Source of the DNA: a virus
Virus record (IMG/VR): IMGVR_UViG_3300018910_000006
Coordinates: 1-37,093 of that record
DNA: 37,093 nt
Strand: one strand, 5' to 3'
Numbering within the stretch: the first letter of the stretch is position 1; every line of letters begins with the position of its first letter. A program made the position numbers and the translations under genes. Of this stretch, positions 24,649 through 31,326 are shown piece after piece. The notes beneath the pieces are model-generated. The model was given only the letters and a program-made list of their open reading frames with translations. It did not search any database and was not told the origin of the DNA.

Positions 24649-25328
24649 CTGTCCTCCGGGGTGAGCATGCGGCGCAGGGCGCGGACGTCGTCGCGCCGGG
24701 CCTGCTGCATCGCAGGCGAGTAGAACTCTGTGGTGCGGTAGCCGGCGGCGGACTCCGCGCGGGTGGCGTCGTCGTGTCCGCCGGTGAGGTCGGCGCGGTC
24801 GTGCAGCACGGTGACGGGGATGCGCCGCTGCAGGCCGAGGGTGTCGCCGAGGTGCTGGATCCACGAATCGCAGTGCGGGCTGAGGCTGACGTGGCCGAGG
24901 GCGGTGGTCCAGGCCGCCGGCCAGATGGGGAAGGTGTTGCAGCCGGGCAGGTCGTTGGAGTGGGGCCACAGCACTCCGGGCTGCTGATCGGTCACCACGG
25001 CGTCCCAGCCCTCGGTGAGCATGCGGGCGTCGTCGTTCCACAGCATCAGCCACTTCCCGTGCGCCATCGTCGCGAGGCGGTTGACGTACTTGTGGAGGTT
25101 CGCGTAGCCGTACCGCAGCGGCGCGACCCACACCACCGCGCTCATGTCGAGGGCGGCTCTGGCGGTGGCGGGGTCGTCGGGGTCGGCAGCCACCAGGACC
25201 TGGAGGCCGTCCGGGTCCGCGGCCAGGGTGCGCAGCGTGGCGATGCTCTCGGCGAGCGGGCCCGGCCGGCCACGGGAGGGCAGCAGGATGGAGATCACGT
25301 CCCCTGCCCGTCCGTCTGGCCCCTTCAC
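24645..25328 (-). CDS. Glycosyltransferase-like protein (GT-A fold candidate)
   Basis: The start was set at GTG 25328, which overlaps the epimerase stop as GTGA; an alternative GTG at 25298 has AGGGGAC upstream and would remove ten residues. ISILLPSRGRP near the N-terminus, then VLVAADPDD and KWLMLWNDDARML (a DxD-like acidic patch) match the fold of GT2-like proteins common in actinophages. The C-terminal part has LPGCNTFPIWPAAW, SPHCDSWIQHLGDTLG and RTTEFYSPAMQQ. It lies between two sugar-nucleotide enzymes, so it most likely transfers their product. Catalytic residues are less clear than in the other glycosyltransferase. Confidence 0.75.
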   Translation of the reverse strand: MKGPDGRAGDVISILLPSRGRPGPLAESIATLRTLAADPDGLQVLVAADPDDPATARAALDMSAVVWVAPLRYGYANLHKYVNRLATMAHGKWLMLWNDDARMLTEGWDAVVTDQQPGVLWPHSNDLPGCNTFPIWPAAWTTALGHVSLSPHCDSWIQHLGDTLGLQRRIPVTVLHDRADLTGGHDDATRAESAAGYRTTEFYSPAMQQARRDDVRALRRMLTPEDR

Positions 25329-26347
25329 GCTGCGGCCATCCACGAGGGGCGGTTGACGTACCACTCGACGATGTCGGTGAGGGTCTCCTCCAGCGGCCGC
25401 GCGGGCTTCCAGCCGTGAGCGGCGAGCTTGGAGCCGTCCAGGGCGTATCGCAGGTCGTGGCCCGGGCGGGAGGAGTGGAAGGACACCAGGTCGTACTTCA
25501 GGGGCCGGTTGAGGATGTCGGCGATAGTCTGGGCGATCTCGAGGTTGGTGCGCTCCTCACCGACGACGTGGAACATCGACGGCCGGTCGTAGGCCGGGTA
25601 CATCTGCGGGGTGACAGTGGTCAGCAGGTGCACCCAGGCGGAGCCGAACTCCCGGGCGTCGATCCAGTGCCGGCTGCCGGGCACGCCTTCGGGAGAGGAG
25701 TGGATCTGGACCGTCTCCCCCGCCAGGATCTTCCGGATCACGGTGGGCACGAACTTCTCGCAGTCCTGCCCGGGCCCGATGAGGTTCATGGTCCGGGTCA
25801 GCACGACCGGCACCCCGTAGGTACGCCACCACGCGGTAGCCAGCGCGGACTGCGCCGCCTTCGATGCGGAGTAGGGGTTGGACGGGAGGACGGTGTCCCA
25901 CTCGCGGTGCTTGTAGTCGCCGTACGCCGGCCCGTACTCCTCGTCCGTGCCCATGTGCAGCACCATCCGCGGCTGTACGCGGCGGGCATACTCCAGCACG
26001 TTCATCATCAGCTCGACGTTGTTCCGCACGAACGGGCCTGGGTCGCTGATGCTGCGGTCGACGTGGGACTCGGACGCGATGTTCAGCACGTAGTCGACGT
26101 GCCCGAGTGCGTCGGCCAGCTGCGGCGGGATCGGGCAGGCGAGGTCGTGCATGAACGTAGTCACCCGGTTGTTCCACGCTCCGGGCTCCGGGGCCTGGTC
26201 GAGCGCCTCGTGCAGTCGCAGGGTGTTGCCGCGGTGCCGCAGCGTCCACGGGCACAGGACCTCGGCGTCTGTGCGTGCGAGCAGCTCGGCCAGGACGTGA
26301 GAGCCGACGAACCCGGCCGAGCCGGTGAGCAGGATGCGTGTCGTCAT
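25325..26347 (-). CDS. NAD-dependent sugar epimerase/dehydratase, RmlB-like
   Basis: This 340-residue short-chain dehydrogenase/reductase of the extended type has GSAGFVG (9-15) for NAD binding, GTDEEYG (133-139) and the catalytic Y159-x3-K163 (PYSASKAA). The adjacent Asp135-Glu136 pair is typical of dTDP-glucose 4,6-dehydratases (consensus TDEVYG), so a 4,6-dehydratase activity is more likely than simple epimerisation. The ATG at 26347 overlaps the terminase small subunit stop as ATGA and has no ribosome binding site of its own, so translation is coupled. It would supply a 4-keto-6-deoxy nucleotide sugar for the glycosyltransferases that follow. Confidence 0.88.
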   Translation of the reverse strand: MTTRILLTGSAGFVGSHVLAELLARTDAEVLCPWTLRHRGNTLRLHEALDQAPEPGAWNNRVTTFMHDLACPIPPQLADALGHVDYVLNIASESHVDRSISDPGPFVRNNVELMMNVLEYARRVQPRMVLHMGTDEEYGPAYGDYKHREWDTVLPSNPYSASKAAQSALATAWWRTYGVPVVLTRTMNLIGPGQDCEKFVPTVIRKILAGETVQIHSSPEGVPGSRHWIDAREFGSAWVHLLTTVTPQMYPAYDRPSMFHVVGEERTNLEIAQTIADILNRPLKYDLVSFHSSRPGHDLRYALDGSKLAAHGWKPARPLEETLTDIVEWYVNRPSWMAAA

Positions 26348-26931
26348 GCGCGCATGGTGCCACCGCCATCGGGGTCATCCGTTCCGGAACTGTCGGCGGC
26401 CGCGAGCAACTGCTGCTGAGCCGCGCCAAGCGCGGCCACGCGCTGGTCGTGGGTGAGATCCAGGACGTCCAGCGCGGCGGACAGGGCGGTCGCGACCAGC
26501 TCGCCCTCCAGGTCCAGGCGACGCTCGAGGGCGGCCATGACGCCGGCGTCGACGGCGGCCTTCGCGGTACGGGCGGCGAGGTTCCGCTCGTTGCGGGACT
26601 CTTTCAGCCAGGTGCGGATCTCGTCCGGCGGGCTGAGAGGGTCGCCGCCGTCGGCGATGTGCCGGCGCAGCAGCTCGCCGACGACGGAGTCGACGTAGGC
26701 GGCCCGGCCGGCGGCCTGCTTCACCAGGGTGAGCAGGGCTTCGTGGGGGCTGATGTCTTCGGTGCGGGCGATCTCCTGTGCCATGCGCCATATCTCCTCA
26801 ACGTGTGCCTGCGCCCCTCGGTGCCAGTAGCAGTGCCCGAGGCCAGGGTGCCCAGTGCCGTGTCCTGCAGGCGCGAAGCAGGAGGCGCCTCGGCGGGTGC
26901 GGGCTGGGCAGCGGGCCGGGTAGGTGGGCAC
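26344..26931 (-). CDS. Terminase small subunit-like protein with N-terminal zinc knuckle
   Basis: This 195-residue protein starts at GTG 26931. The N-terminal 40 residues have C8, C18, H24, H28, C34 and H37 in a zinc-binding arrangement. The rest is helical and charged (WRMAQEIARTEDISPHEALLTLVKQAAGRAAYVDSVVGELLRRHIADGG ... WLKESRNERNLAARTAKAAVDAG), like actinophage small terminases that bind DNA and recruit the large subunit. Position at the head of the late operon agrees. It is separated from the large subunit by five sugar-related genes plus a methyltransferase-type gene, which is unusual. GAGAATCCGACC precedes the start with only a weak ribosome binding site. Confidence 0.75.
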   Translation of the reverse strand: MPTYPARCPARTRRGASCFAPAGHGTGHPGLGHCYWHRGAQAHVEEIWRMAQEIARTEDISPHEALLTLVKQAAGRAAYVDSVVGELLRRHIADGGDPLSPPDEIRTWLKESRNERNLAARTAKAAVDAGVMAALERRLDLEGELVATALSAALDVLDLTHDQRVAALGAAQQQLLAAADSSGTDDPDGGGTMRA

Positions 26932-26996
26932 GGTCGGATTCTCGCGCGCGCGCGATAATGATCATTTCCGGGCGCGGGGGCGGCGTGGAGATGCTT

Positions 26997-27033
26997 GTGC
27001 CCCGTCCCGGGCGGATGGTCCGGGACGGGGCAC
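26997..27033 (-). terminator. Hairpin terminator after the first early gene
   Basis: A perfect 14-bp stem (GTGCCCCGTCCCGG / CCGGGACGGGGCAC) with a 9-nt loop lies ~20 bp past the stop of the gene ending at 27053. No U-tract follows, as is common in actinobacteria. It separates that gene from the late operon that starts at terminase. Confidence 0.75.
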
Positions 27034-27052
27034 GCGCAGGGCCTGCGGTAGG

Positions 27053-27325
27053 TCAGAACAGGTCGGGTGCCGGGGGCTCCTCCAGGCGGTACTCCAGGTG
27101 CCTGACGGCAGAGGCCGGGATGACGTGTATCCGGCGGGGCTGATTCGGGATGCGTTCCTCCCTGACGGGCCAGGGGTCGATGTGGAGGAACCCGCCGTCG
27201 ATCGCGACGCTCACCCCGGTGAGGCGCTGGAGGAGTTCGTGCTCGGCGTTCGGGTCGGGGATCAGCTTCTCGGTGAGTTCGAGAGTGCCGACGGTGCGCC
27301 AGTTCAGGTGGTTCTTGTTGTTCAT
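27053..27325 (-). CDS. Unknown small protein
   Basis: Starting at ATG 27325 the protein has 90 residues; an upstream in-frame GTG at 27373 would add 16 residues but has no ribosome binding site. The sequence has an alternating beta-rich pattern (WRTVGTLELTEKLIP, VSVAIDGGFLHIDPWPVREERIP, RIHVIPASAVRHLEYRLEE). I recognise no family. It is the last gene of the small-gene cluster and is followed by a strong terminator. It is probably cytoplasmic. Confidence 0.65.
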   Translation of the reverse strand: MNNKNHLNWRTVGTLELTEKLIPDPNAEHELLQRLTGVSVAIDGGFLHIDPWPVREERIPNQPRRIHVIPASAVRHLEYRLEEPPAPDLF

Positions 27326-27425
27326 GGGGCTGATCTTTGCGTATGCGGGTCGGCTGCGGGAGGGGAGTGACACATATGGCGCGGGCCGCCCCAGGTGGAT
27401 GCTCCGGGGCGGTCACGGGGGGGGA

Positions 27426-27581
27426 TCACTTCTCGTCGTCGTAGACCCAGGATCCGTCGGGGCGGGGGTCCATGGAGGTCAGGTCGCAGTCGTCGTAGCA
27501 CGTCGGCGGCCCGGGGCAGGTGTCCGCGTCGTGGTAGCTGGCGGTGGTCTCGGAGCCGCTGGACTCGGGGCGGTCGATCAC
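27426..27581 (-). CDS. Unknown 51-residue acidic protein with three cysteines
   Basis: It starts at GTG 27581 (GTGA overlap with the upstream stop) behind GGAGGAACT, a very good ribosome binding site. The protein is acidic, with the cysteine stretch CPGPPTCYDDCD in the middle and a C-terminus GSWVYDDEK. The three cysteines are spaced C-x5-C-x3-C, so a metal site with a partner protein is possible. No known family is recognised. Confidence 0.65.
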   Translation of the reverse strand: MIDRPESSGSETTASYHDADTCPGPPTCYDDCDLTSMDPRPDGSWVYDDEK

Positions 27582-27766
27582 AGTTCCTCCGTGGTGGTGT
27601 CGTGGATGATGCGCCAGGCGGCGCGGCGGGTGTTGGCGGAGCGGTAGATGGTGGCGAGGGGGGCGGGGTTGGCTCCGGCGGTGAGGGCGGCGAGCAGGTC
27701 GGAGGTCTGCAGGCGCAGGCGTTCGATGCGCTCGGCGGAGGTATCGGGCTGTGGAGTGAAGGTCAT
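27578..27766 (-). CDS. Unknown 62-residue helical protein
   Basis: This short protein (MTFTPQPDTSAERIERLRLQ then SDLLAALTAGANPAPLATIYRSANTRRAAWRIIHDTTTEEL) is predicted mostly helical and has no cysteine. No strong ribosome binding site precedes the ATG at 27766. Coupling through the GTGA overlap with the next gene supports it as real. It may be a small regulator; no evidence beyond composition. Confidence 0.6.
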   Translation of the reverse strand: MTFTPQPDTSAERIERLRLQTSDLLAALTAGANPAPLATIYRSANTRRAAWRIIHDTTTEEL

Positions 27767-27780
27767 GGCGCGGGTTGGAG

Positions 27781-28182
27781 TCAGCGGTCGGGCTGGTAGA
27801 CGAACCGGCGCTTGCGGGTGTCCCAGCGGACCTGGAGGAGGTTGCCCTGGTCCTGGGGGGTGATCTCGCCTGCCCGGGCCAGCTCGGTCATGACGTCTGC
27901 CAGAAGGCGGTAGAGGGGCGTGGAGTCGTGCTTGGGGCTGGGCCGGTGGCGGTCGACGTGGTCACGGACCCAGGCGGGCCACTGGGCGGGATAGTCGGGG
28001 CGGAGTGGGATCTCGTCGTCGTCGGTGATGATCGAGACGGCGGTGACGGCCTGGCCGAGATAGGCGACGCGCAGGCCGGTCGCGTCGGGGTCGTCCGGGG
28101 CGCCAGAGATGGCGAGTTCGATTTCCTCGCCGGGGATGCGGTTGACGACCGTGGCGGTGATTTCGGTGCCGGGGTTGGTCAT
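27781..28182 (-). CDS. Unknown 133-residue protein
   Basis: The protein starts at ATG 28182 with GGAAGACGAC upstream. It has an N-terminal beta-rich half (EITATVVNRIPGEEIELAISG, GLRVAYLGQAVTAVSIITDDDEIPL) and a helical second half ending QVRWDTRKRRFVYQPDR. No domain is recognised. It belongs to the minus-strand small-gene run driven from the operator region at 29.3 kb. Similar size and style are frequent in Streptomyces phage early regions. Confidence 0.65.
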   Translation of the reverse strand: MTNPGTEITATVVNRIPGEEIELAISGAPDDPDATGLRVAYLGQAVTAVSIITDDDEIPLRPDYPAQWPAWVRDHVDRHRPSPKHDSTPLYRLLADVMTELARAGEITPQDQGNLLQVRWDTRKRRFVYQPDR

Positions 28183-28217
28183 GGTGTGTCGTCTTCCTCG
28201 TCGCCGGTGGCGTGCGG

Positions 28218-28556
28218 TCAGGCGTCGGGCTGGGTGGGGTGGAGGGCGTAGTACAGGTCACAGCGGGTCGTCACGGAGGCGTTGCCGCGGAGCTTGGTCT
28301 CCACCAGCTCGCCGGTGTCGATGCGCTGGGCGCGGAGGACGGCCCGGCCGTGGACGCTGTCGGGGGCGGCCTCCAGGTGCGGGGGATCGAGGAGGACCAG
28401 GGCCCGGGCGCGGGGAGCGGACTCGCCGGGCAGGGCGAACACATCACCGGGGACGAGGCGCTGAACGCCGGTGGTGGTCCACCGCTCGCAGTCGAAGCCA
28501 GGGCGACGGGTGGGGGCGGGCAGGGGCGTGCGGGCGGCGGTCGGTGTGGTCTCCAC
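28218..28556 (-). CDS. Unknown 112-residue protein
   Basis: It starts at GTG 28556 behind AGGAGAACCACC. The sequence has FDCERWTTTGVQRLVPGDVFALPGE, a beta-rich core suggestive of a small barrel, and ends LRGNASVTTRCDLYYALHPTQPDA. The PGDVF segment is reminiscent of beta-barrel proteins but no family can be assigned. It is translated within the minus-strand early run. Confidence 0.65.
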   Translation of the reverse strand: METTPTAARTPLPAPTRRPGFDCERWTTTGVQRLVPGDVFALPGESAPRARALVLLDPPHLEAAPDSVHGRAVLRAQRIDTGELVETKLRGNASVTTRCDLYYALHPTQPDA

Positions 28557-28591
28557 GGTGGTTCTCCTGGGTGCTGGTGGTGCGGAAGAGG

Positions 28592-28621
28592 GGGCGGGGC
28601 GCGGTGGGGCGCGCCCCGCCC
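28592..28621 (-). terminator. Hairpin terminator
   Basis: An 11-bp perfect stem (GGGCGGGGCGC / GCGCCCCGCCC) with an 8-nt loop lies 10 bp past the stop of the gene ending at 28632. It may separate that gene from the downstream run or act as a partial read-through attenuator. Confidence 0.6.
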
Positions 28622-28631
28622 GGGCAGAGGG

Positions 28632-28853
28632 TCAGTCGATGCGCTCGACGGTCTGGGTCCAGCCGCGCATCAGCCGCTCGAAGTAGGCGCCGTGGGGGAC
28701 GTACCGGCGCTCGCCGGTGTCGGCGCGGAACTCCAGCGACAGGCCGCCGTCGACCTGCTCGGCGGAGAGGACCGTGCCGGTCTTGGTGAAGTGGGCCTTG
28801 CCGTCGGGGCGGTAGCGGGTGATGCGGACACGGCCGGTGTAGGTGGCGGACAC
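28632..28853 (-). CDS. Unknown small beta-rich protein
   Basis: This is a 73-residue protein from GTG 28853 behind GAGGAGCCGACC. The sequence alternates like a small beta barrel: YTGRVRITRYRPDGKAHF, GTVLSAEQVDGGLSLEFRADTGERRYVPHGAYFERL. It ends in an amphipathic helix (MRGWTQTVERID). There is no recognised family. It is followed by a hairpin terminator. Confidence 0.65.
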   Translation of the reverse strand: MSATYTGRVRITRYRPDGKAHFTKTGTVLSAEQVDGGLSLEFRADTGERRYVPHGAYFERLMRGWTQTVERID

Positions 28854-28889
28854 GGTCGGCTCCTCTCCGAGGGGGCGGGCGGGTGAGGG

Positions 28890-29249
28890 TCAGGCGGCGA
28901 GGGCGAGGGCGGCGCGCTTGTAGGAGGTGATCGCGGCGGCGAGGCAGAAGTCGGCCGGCGAGTAGACGAAGACGTGGATGAAGCGGCCCTGCTCGTTGCG
29001 GACCCAGCAGCGCAGGGGCTCGCGGCCGGTGCGGGCGCGGTAGTGGCGGGCGACGTGGCGGCCGAAGGGGGAGCCGTAGCGGCGGATCCACTCGGCGTCG
29101 GCACCGAGGCGCTCCAGGTGGGTGGAGACGCGGATGACGCGGCCGGCGGTGAGGTCGGCGAGGACCTGGCCGGAGAGGGTGGCGTACTTCAGGTGGGCGC
29201 TCACGGCCAGGGCGGCGGCGATGCTGCGGCGGATGCCAGTGGTCTTCAT
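28890..29249 (-). CDS. First minus-strand gene right of the operator region, unknown
   Basis: This 119-residue protein starts at ATG 29249 behind GGAGGGGAACCC. It is basic and helical at the N-terminus (TTGIRRSIAAALAVSAHLKYATLSGQVLADL), then has RVIRVSTHLERLGADAEWIRRYGSPFGRHVARHYRARTG and a C-terminal VRNEQGRFIHVFVYSPADFCLAAAI. I recognise no family. It is controlled by the divergent promoter/operator region, so it is likely the first gene of a repressor-controlled unit. The leader is ~40 nt. Confidence 0.7.
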   Translation of the reverse strand: MKTTGIRRSIAAALAVSAHLKYATLSGQVLADLTAGRVIRVSTHLERLGADAEWIRRYGSPFGRHVARHYRARTGREPLRCWVRNEQGRFIHVFVYSPADFCLAAAITSYKRAALALAA

Positions 29250-29280
29250 CGGGTTCCCCTCCGGTGGATCTCCCCTTGCC

Positions 29281-29383
29281 TTGTGGCCACAACTCTACGA
29301 CTTTTGTGGCCACAAAACAAGGGGGTTCCGGCGGGAATTTGTGGCCACAAATATCAGGGGTAAGCGTTGTTGCTGTGGCCACG
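29281..29383. promoter_or_regulatory. Array of four TTGTGGCCACAA-type operators
   Basis: Four palindromes lie in 103 bp: TTGTGGCCACAA (29281-29292), TTTTGTGGCCACAAAA (29302-29317), ATTTGTGGCCACAAAT (29337-29352) and a weaker CTGTGGCCACGACAG (29373-29387). The centre-to-centre steps are 23, 35 and 34 bp. The first three are perfect palindromes. The set sits between two divergent promoters and overlaps both, so it is almost certainly an operator array for a dimeric repressor or switch protein. Confidence 0.85.
29292..29320 (-). promoter_or_regulatory. Divergent minus-strand promoter overlapping the operators
   Basis: On the minus strand TTGTTT (29320-29315) is 17 bp from TAGAGT (29297-29292), a good actinobacterial -10 box. 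Operator 2 fills the spacer and operator 1 lies just downstream of the -10 box. Repressor binding would therefore block it. Confidence 0.7.
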
Positions 29384-29396
29384 ACAGCGGTACCCT
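29367..29396 (+). promoter_or_regulatory. Divergent plus-strand promoter giving a leaderless mRNA
   Basis: TTGTTG (29367-29372) is 18 bp from TACCCT (29391-29396), with operator 4 in the spacer. The ATG at 29403 starts 7 nt after the -10 box and has no ribosome binding site, so the transcript should begin at or near the start codon. Confidence 0.6.
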
Positions 29397-29402
29397 CCCG
29401 GC

Positions 29403-29633
29403 ATGAGCGAGGCAGAGAGCGACTACGACCCGCAGCGGAAGTTCCGTGCCCCGGACGACGAGTGGGTCCCCTTCGAGGCGGCCACCAAGGCGGTCTACCC
29501 CACAGGCCGCAGTCCGCGGACGAAGGTGATCCGCCAGTTCATCCGCTGGTACATGCGCCGGCCCGGGGCCAGGTTGCCGGAGCGGCCGCCGGCCGGCCCC
29601 TGGTCGACTCCCGGTGCTGTGGAGGAGGACTGA
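29403..29633 (+). CDS. Predicted ribbon-helix-helix DNA-binding protein, candidate operator-array regulator
   Basis: This is a 76-residue protein. A short strand-like segment (YDPQRKFRAPDDEWVPF) is followed by helix EAATKAV, a turn with Pro/Gly/Ser, and helix TKVIRQFIRWYMRRPG. That is the order strand-helix-helix found in Arc/MetJ-type ribbon-helix-helix repressors, with basic KFR on the strand. The C-terminus is Pro/Glu rich. It is the first gene after the plus-strand promoter whose spacer carries operator 4. A classical autorepressor of a divergent region is the simplest reading. It is short, so fold assignment is a pattern call. Confidence 0.7.
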   Translation: MSEAESDYDPQRKFRAPDDEWVPFEAATKAVYPTGRSPRTKVIRQFIRWYMRRPGARLPERPPAGPWSTPGAVEED

Positions 29634-29634
29634 C

Positions 29635-29868
29635 GTGAGTGACACTCCGGAAAGGAACCGTTACGACCGGGCCCTGTTCGCTGCCGTCTCCAGGCTGAGC
29701 GGCCCCCACGCCACTGCTGGGCACAAGATGGCTGCCGAGCTCGACCACCGTCTCCTGACGGAGCACGCGCCGGCCGATGGTCCCGGGCCGGAGTGCAAGG
29801 GCTGCGGTGAACCGTGGCCGTGCGGAAGGGCAGAGGGAGCCATGCGGATGGTCGGCGTCTACTCGTGA
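29635..29868 (+). CDS. Unknown plus-strand protein with CxxC pair
   Basis: GTG 29635 lies just behind the stop of the regulator and is preceded by GGAGGAGGAC, a very good ribosome binding site; earlier start codons lack one. The 77-residue protein has a helical N-terminus (TPERNRYDRALFAAVSRLSGPHATAGHKMAAELDHRLL) and ends with ECKGCGEPWPCGRAEGAMRMVGVYS, a C-x2-C plus C motif which may bind zinc. It is probably co-transcribed with the regulator. The function is unknown. Confidence 0.7.
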   Translation: MSDTPERNRYDRALFAAVSRLSGPHATAGHKMAAELDHRLLTEHAPADGPGPECKGCGEPWPCGRAEGAMRMVGVYS

Positions 29869-29934
29869 ACCCTCGACGCTCGTAGGCGGCAGCGACGTCC
29901 GTGCGTACAGGCTGTGGCGGGGCATACGGACGGC

Positions 29935-30183
29935 ATGTTCCTGGTGTTGCTGACGTGCGACGGCGCCGAGCTGCTGGGCGGTGACTGGCGGTGCCGCGCG
30001 TCCTTCGCCGAGGAGCGGCCGGCCGACGTGGACCAGGCCGCCGACGCGGCGAGGCGGCTGGACCGGCAGGCACTGTGGGAGGGCTGGCATGTGGAGCACC
30101 GCGACGGCCGGCGGCTGCGGTTGTGCCTGCGGTGCTCCCTGGCGTTGCAGGATCGCCGCAACCGCGCTCGGCGCGCGGGATGA
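29935..30183 (+). CDS. Unknown plus-strand protein with possible zinc site
   Basis: The ATG at 29935 gives 82 residues; GTG at 29914 would add seven but neither start has a strong ribosome binding site. The sequence reads as a beta hairpin start (MFLVLLTCDGAELLGGDWRCRASF) then helical, and ends with a basic HRDGRRLRLCLRCSLALQDRRNRARR tail with a C-x2-C pair. It is the last plus-strand gene and is followed by a bidirectional terminator. Confidence 0.6.
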   Translation: MFLVLLTCDGAELLGGDWRCRASFAEERPADVDQAADAARRLDRQALWEGWHVEHRDGRRLRLCLRCSLALQDRRNRARRAG

Positions 30184-30186
30184 ACA

Positions 30187-30220
30187 GGAGCCGCACACCA
30201 CTCCCCCGGTGTGCGGCTCC
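30187..30220. terminator. Convergent bidirectional terminator
   Basis: A 13-bp perfect stem (GGAGCCGCACACC / GGTGTGCGGCTCC) with an 8-nt loop lies between a plus-strand gene ending at 30183 and a minus-strand gene ending at 30232. It can terminate both. Confidence 0.8.
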
Positions 30221-30231
30221 CGCGTTGTCGG

Positions 30232-31323
30232 TCAGCGGCTGGTGAGTTCGCCGTCGCAGACCTCGTCGATGGTGTAGGCGATCAGACGGGGGAGGAACTC
30301 CAGCGCCCTGTTGAGGAGGGACTCCAGCGGGACCGCGTAGCGGCTGCGGTCGACGTCGATATGGTCGCTCCACTCGGCGGGCTGGTAGCGGGCCAGCATC
30401 GAGAGTGTGTGGAGCACGGCCCACCAGGTCATCAGGGGGTGGAGGCTGGCCGTGTTCGCGCCCAGGGCGGGGAAGAAGTAGCGAGCATCGCCGTAGCTGC
30501 GGGGAACGGTCTTCCAGAACCCCAGTTGCTCGGCGGGGGTGCCGATCTGGCCGTCCGGGACCTGCCAGTTCATCCGCAGTTCGCTCCAGCCGTCAGAGCG
30601 GTGGACGGTGAAGTCCGGCTTCGCATCCCGGCAGTCGGGATCCAGGACGTAGGAGTGGTAGCCGCGGGCGTCGGGGAAGGACGACAGGTAGTCGTCCAGT
30701 GCCTTGGTGGGGTTCGGTGAGCTCGCGACCCACGGCGGGAATTTACAGACGTCCACGCTGACCAGGGGGTGCGGCTCCTGGGTCTCGCGGGCTTCGTAGA
30801 CGTGGCGGTCCTCGACGCACAGGGGGGTGCGGCGGGATTCGTCTGCGTCTTCCAGGGGCGTCAGGCGGTTCTCCGGGAGGCTGTCCCACAGGGCGGCGAA
30901 GCGGATGGCGTCGCCTTCGTCCCATAGGGGCGAGCCGAGAAGTTCTGACAGGCGTACGAAGCTGCCGGCGTTACCGGCCTTGCGGGTGTAGACCGGCACG
31001 GCGGGCAGCGGGCCGGCGAGGGTGCCCTTCGCCTGGGTGATGCCGTGGCCGGTCAGCTGCCAGCGGTCTGCCGTGGCGGAGTTCGCCGCGGCCGCGATCG
31101 CGCGGCCGGCCTGGCTGAGGCCATAGAAGATCAGGATGGGGCTCGCTGCCGGGCTGGCTCCGGCGGCGGCGCGGAAGAACTGCTCGGCCTGCTCGAGGGC
31201 GGATATGTAGGTCTTGCGCCGCTCGGGGGTGGTCGCGGCGACGGCGGGCGGTCTCCAGCGAGTGCCGCGCAGCCACCCCCATACGTCGTCGGTCAGGTCG
31301 AGCGGGTTCATGCGCGCGATCAC
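30232..31323 (-). CDS. YaaC-like protein
   Basis: This 363-residue protein starts at GTG 31323, just past the stop of the regulator (AAGGGACAG precedes it). The core AEQFFRAAAGASPAASPILI followed by FYGLSQAGRAIAAA and then LTGHGITQAK resembles Bacillus subtilis YaaC, which has a similar FYGYSQLMKA...HGVTTRK arrangement. The C-terminal half has HPLMTWWAVLHTLSMLARYQPAEWSDHI, also typical of the family. The function of YaaC is not established. In accessory phage regions such genes are candidates for defence or exclusion, but this is only positional. It is followed by the convergent terminator. Confidence 0.75.
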   Translation of the reverse strand: MIARMNPLDLTDDVWGWLRGTRWRPPAVAATTPERRKTYISALEQAEQFFRAAAGASPAASPILIFYGLSQAGRAIAAAANSATADRWQLTGHGITQAKGTLAGPLPAVPVYTRKAGNAGSFVRLSELLGSPLWDEGDAIRFAALWDSLPENRLTPLEDADESRRTPLCVEDRHVYEARETQEPHPLVSVDVCKFPPWVASSPNPTKALDDYLSSFPDARGYHSYVLDPDCRDAKPDFTVHRSDGWSELRMNWQVPDGQIGTPAEQLGFWKTVPRSYGDARYFFPALGANTASLHPLMTWWAVLHTLSMLARYQPAEWSDHIDVDRSRYAVPLESLLNRALEFLPRLIAYTIDEVCDGELTSR

Positions 31324-31326
31324 AGC

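Noticed and set aside
26370-26385. TTCCGGAAC near the end of the terminase small subunit as another late-promoter copy
   Set aside because: No TACSST-type box lies 17 bp downstream; the match is only to a short palindromic core.
28444-29382. A longer overlapping minus-strand frame (312 codons) covering the small genes at 28.6-29.3 kb
   Set aside because: Pro/Arg-rich out-of-frame reading; the three short genes have ribosome binding sites and ordinary composition.
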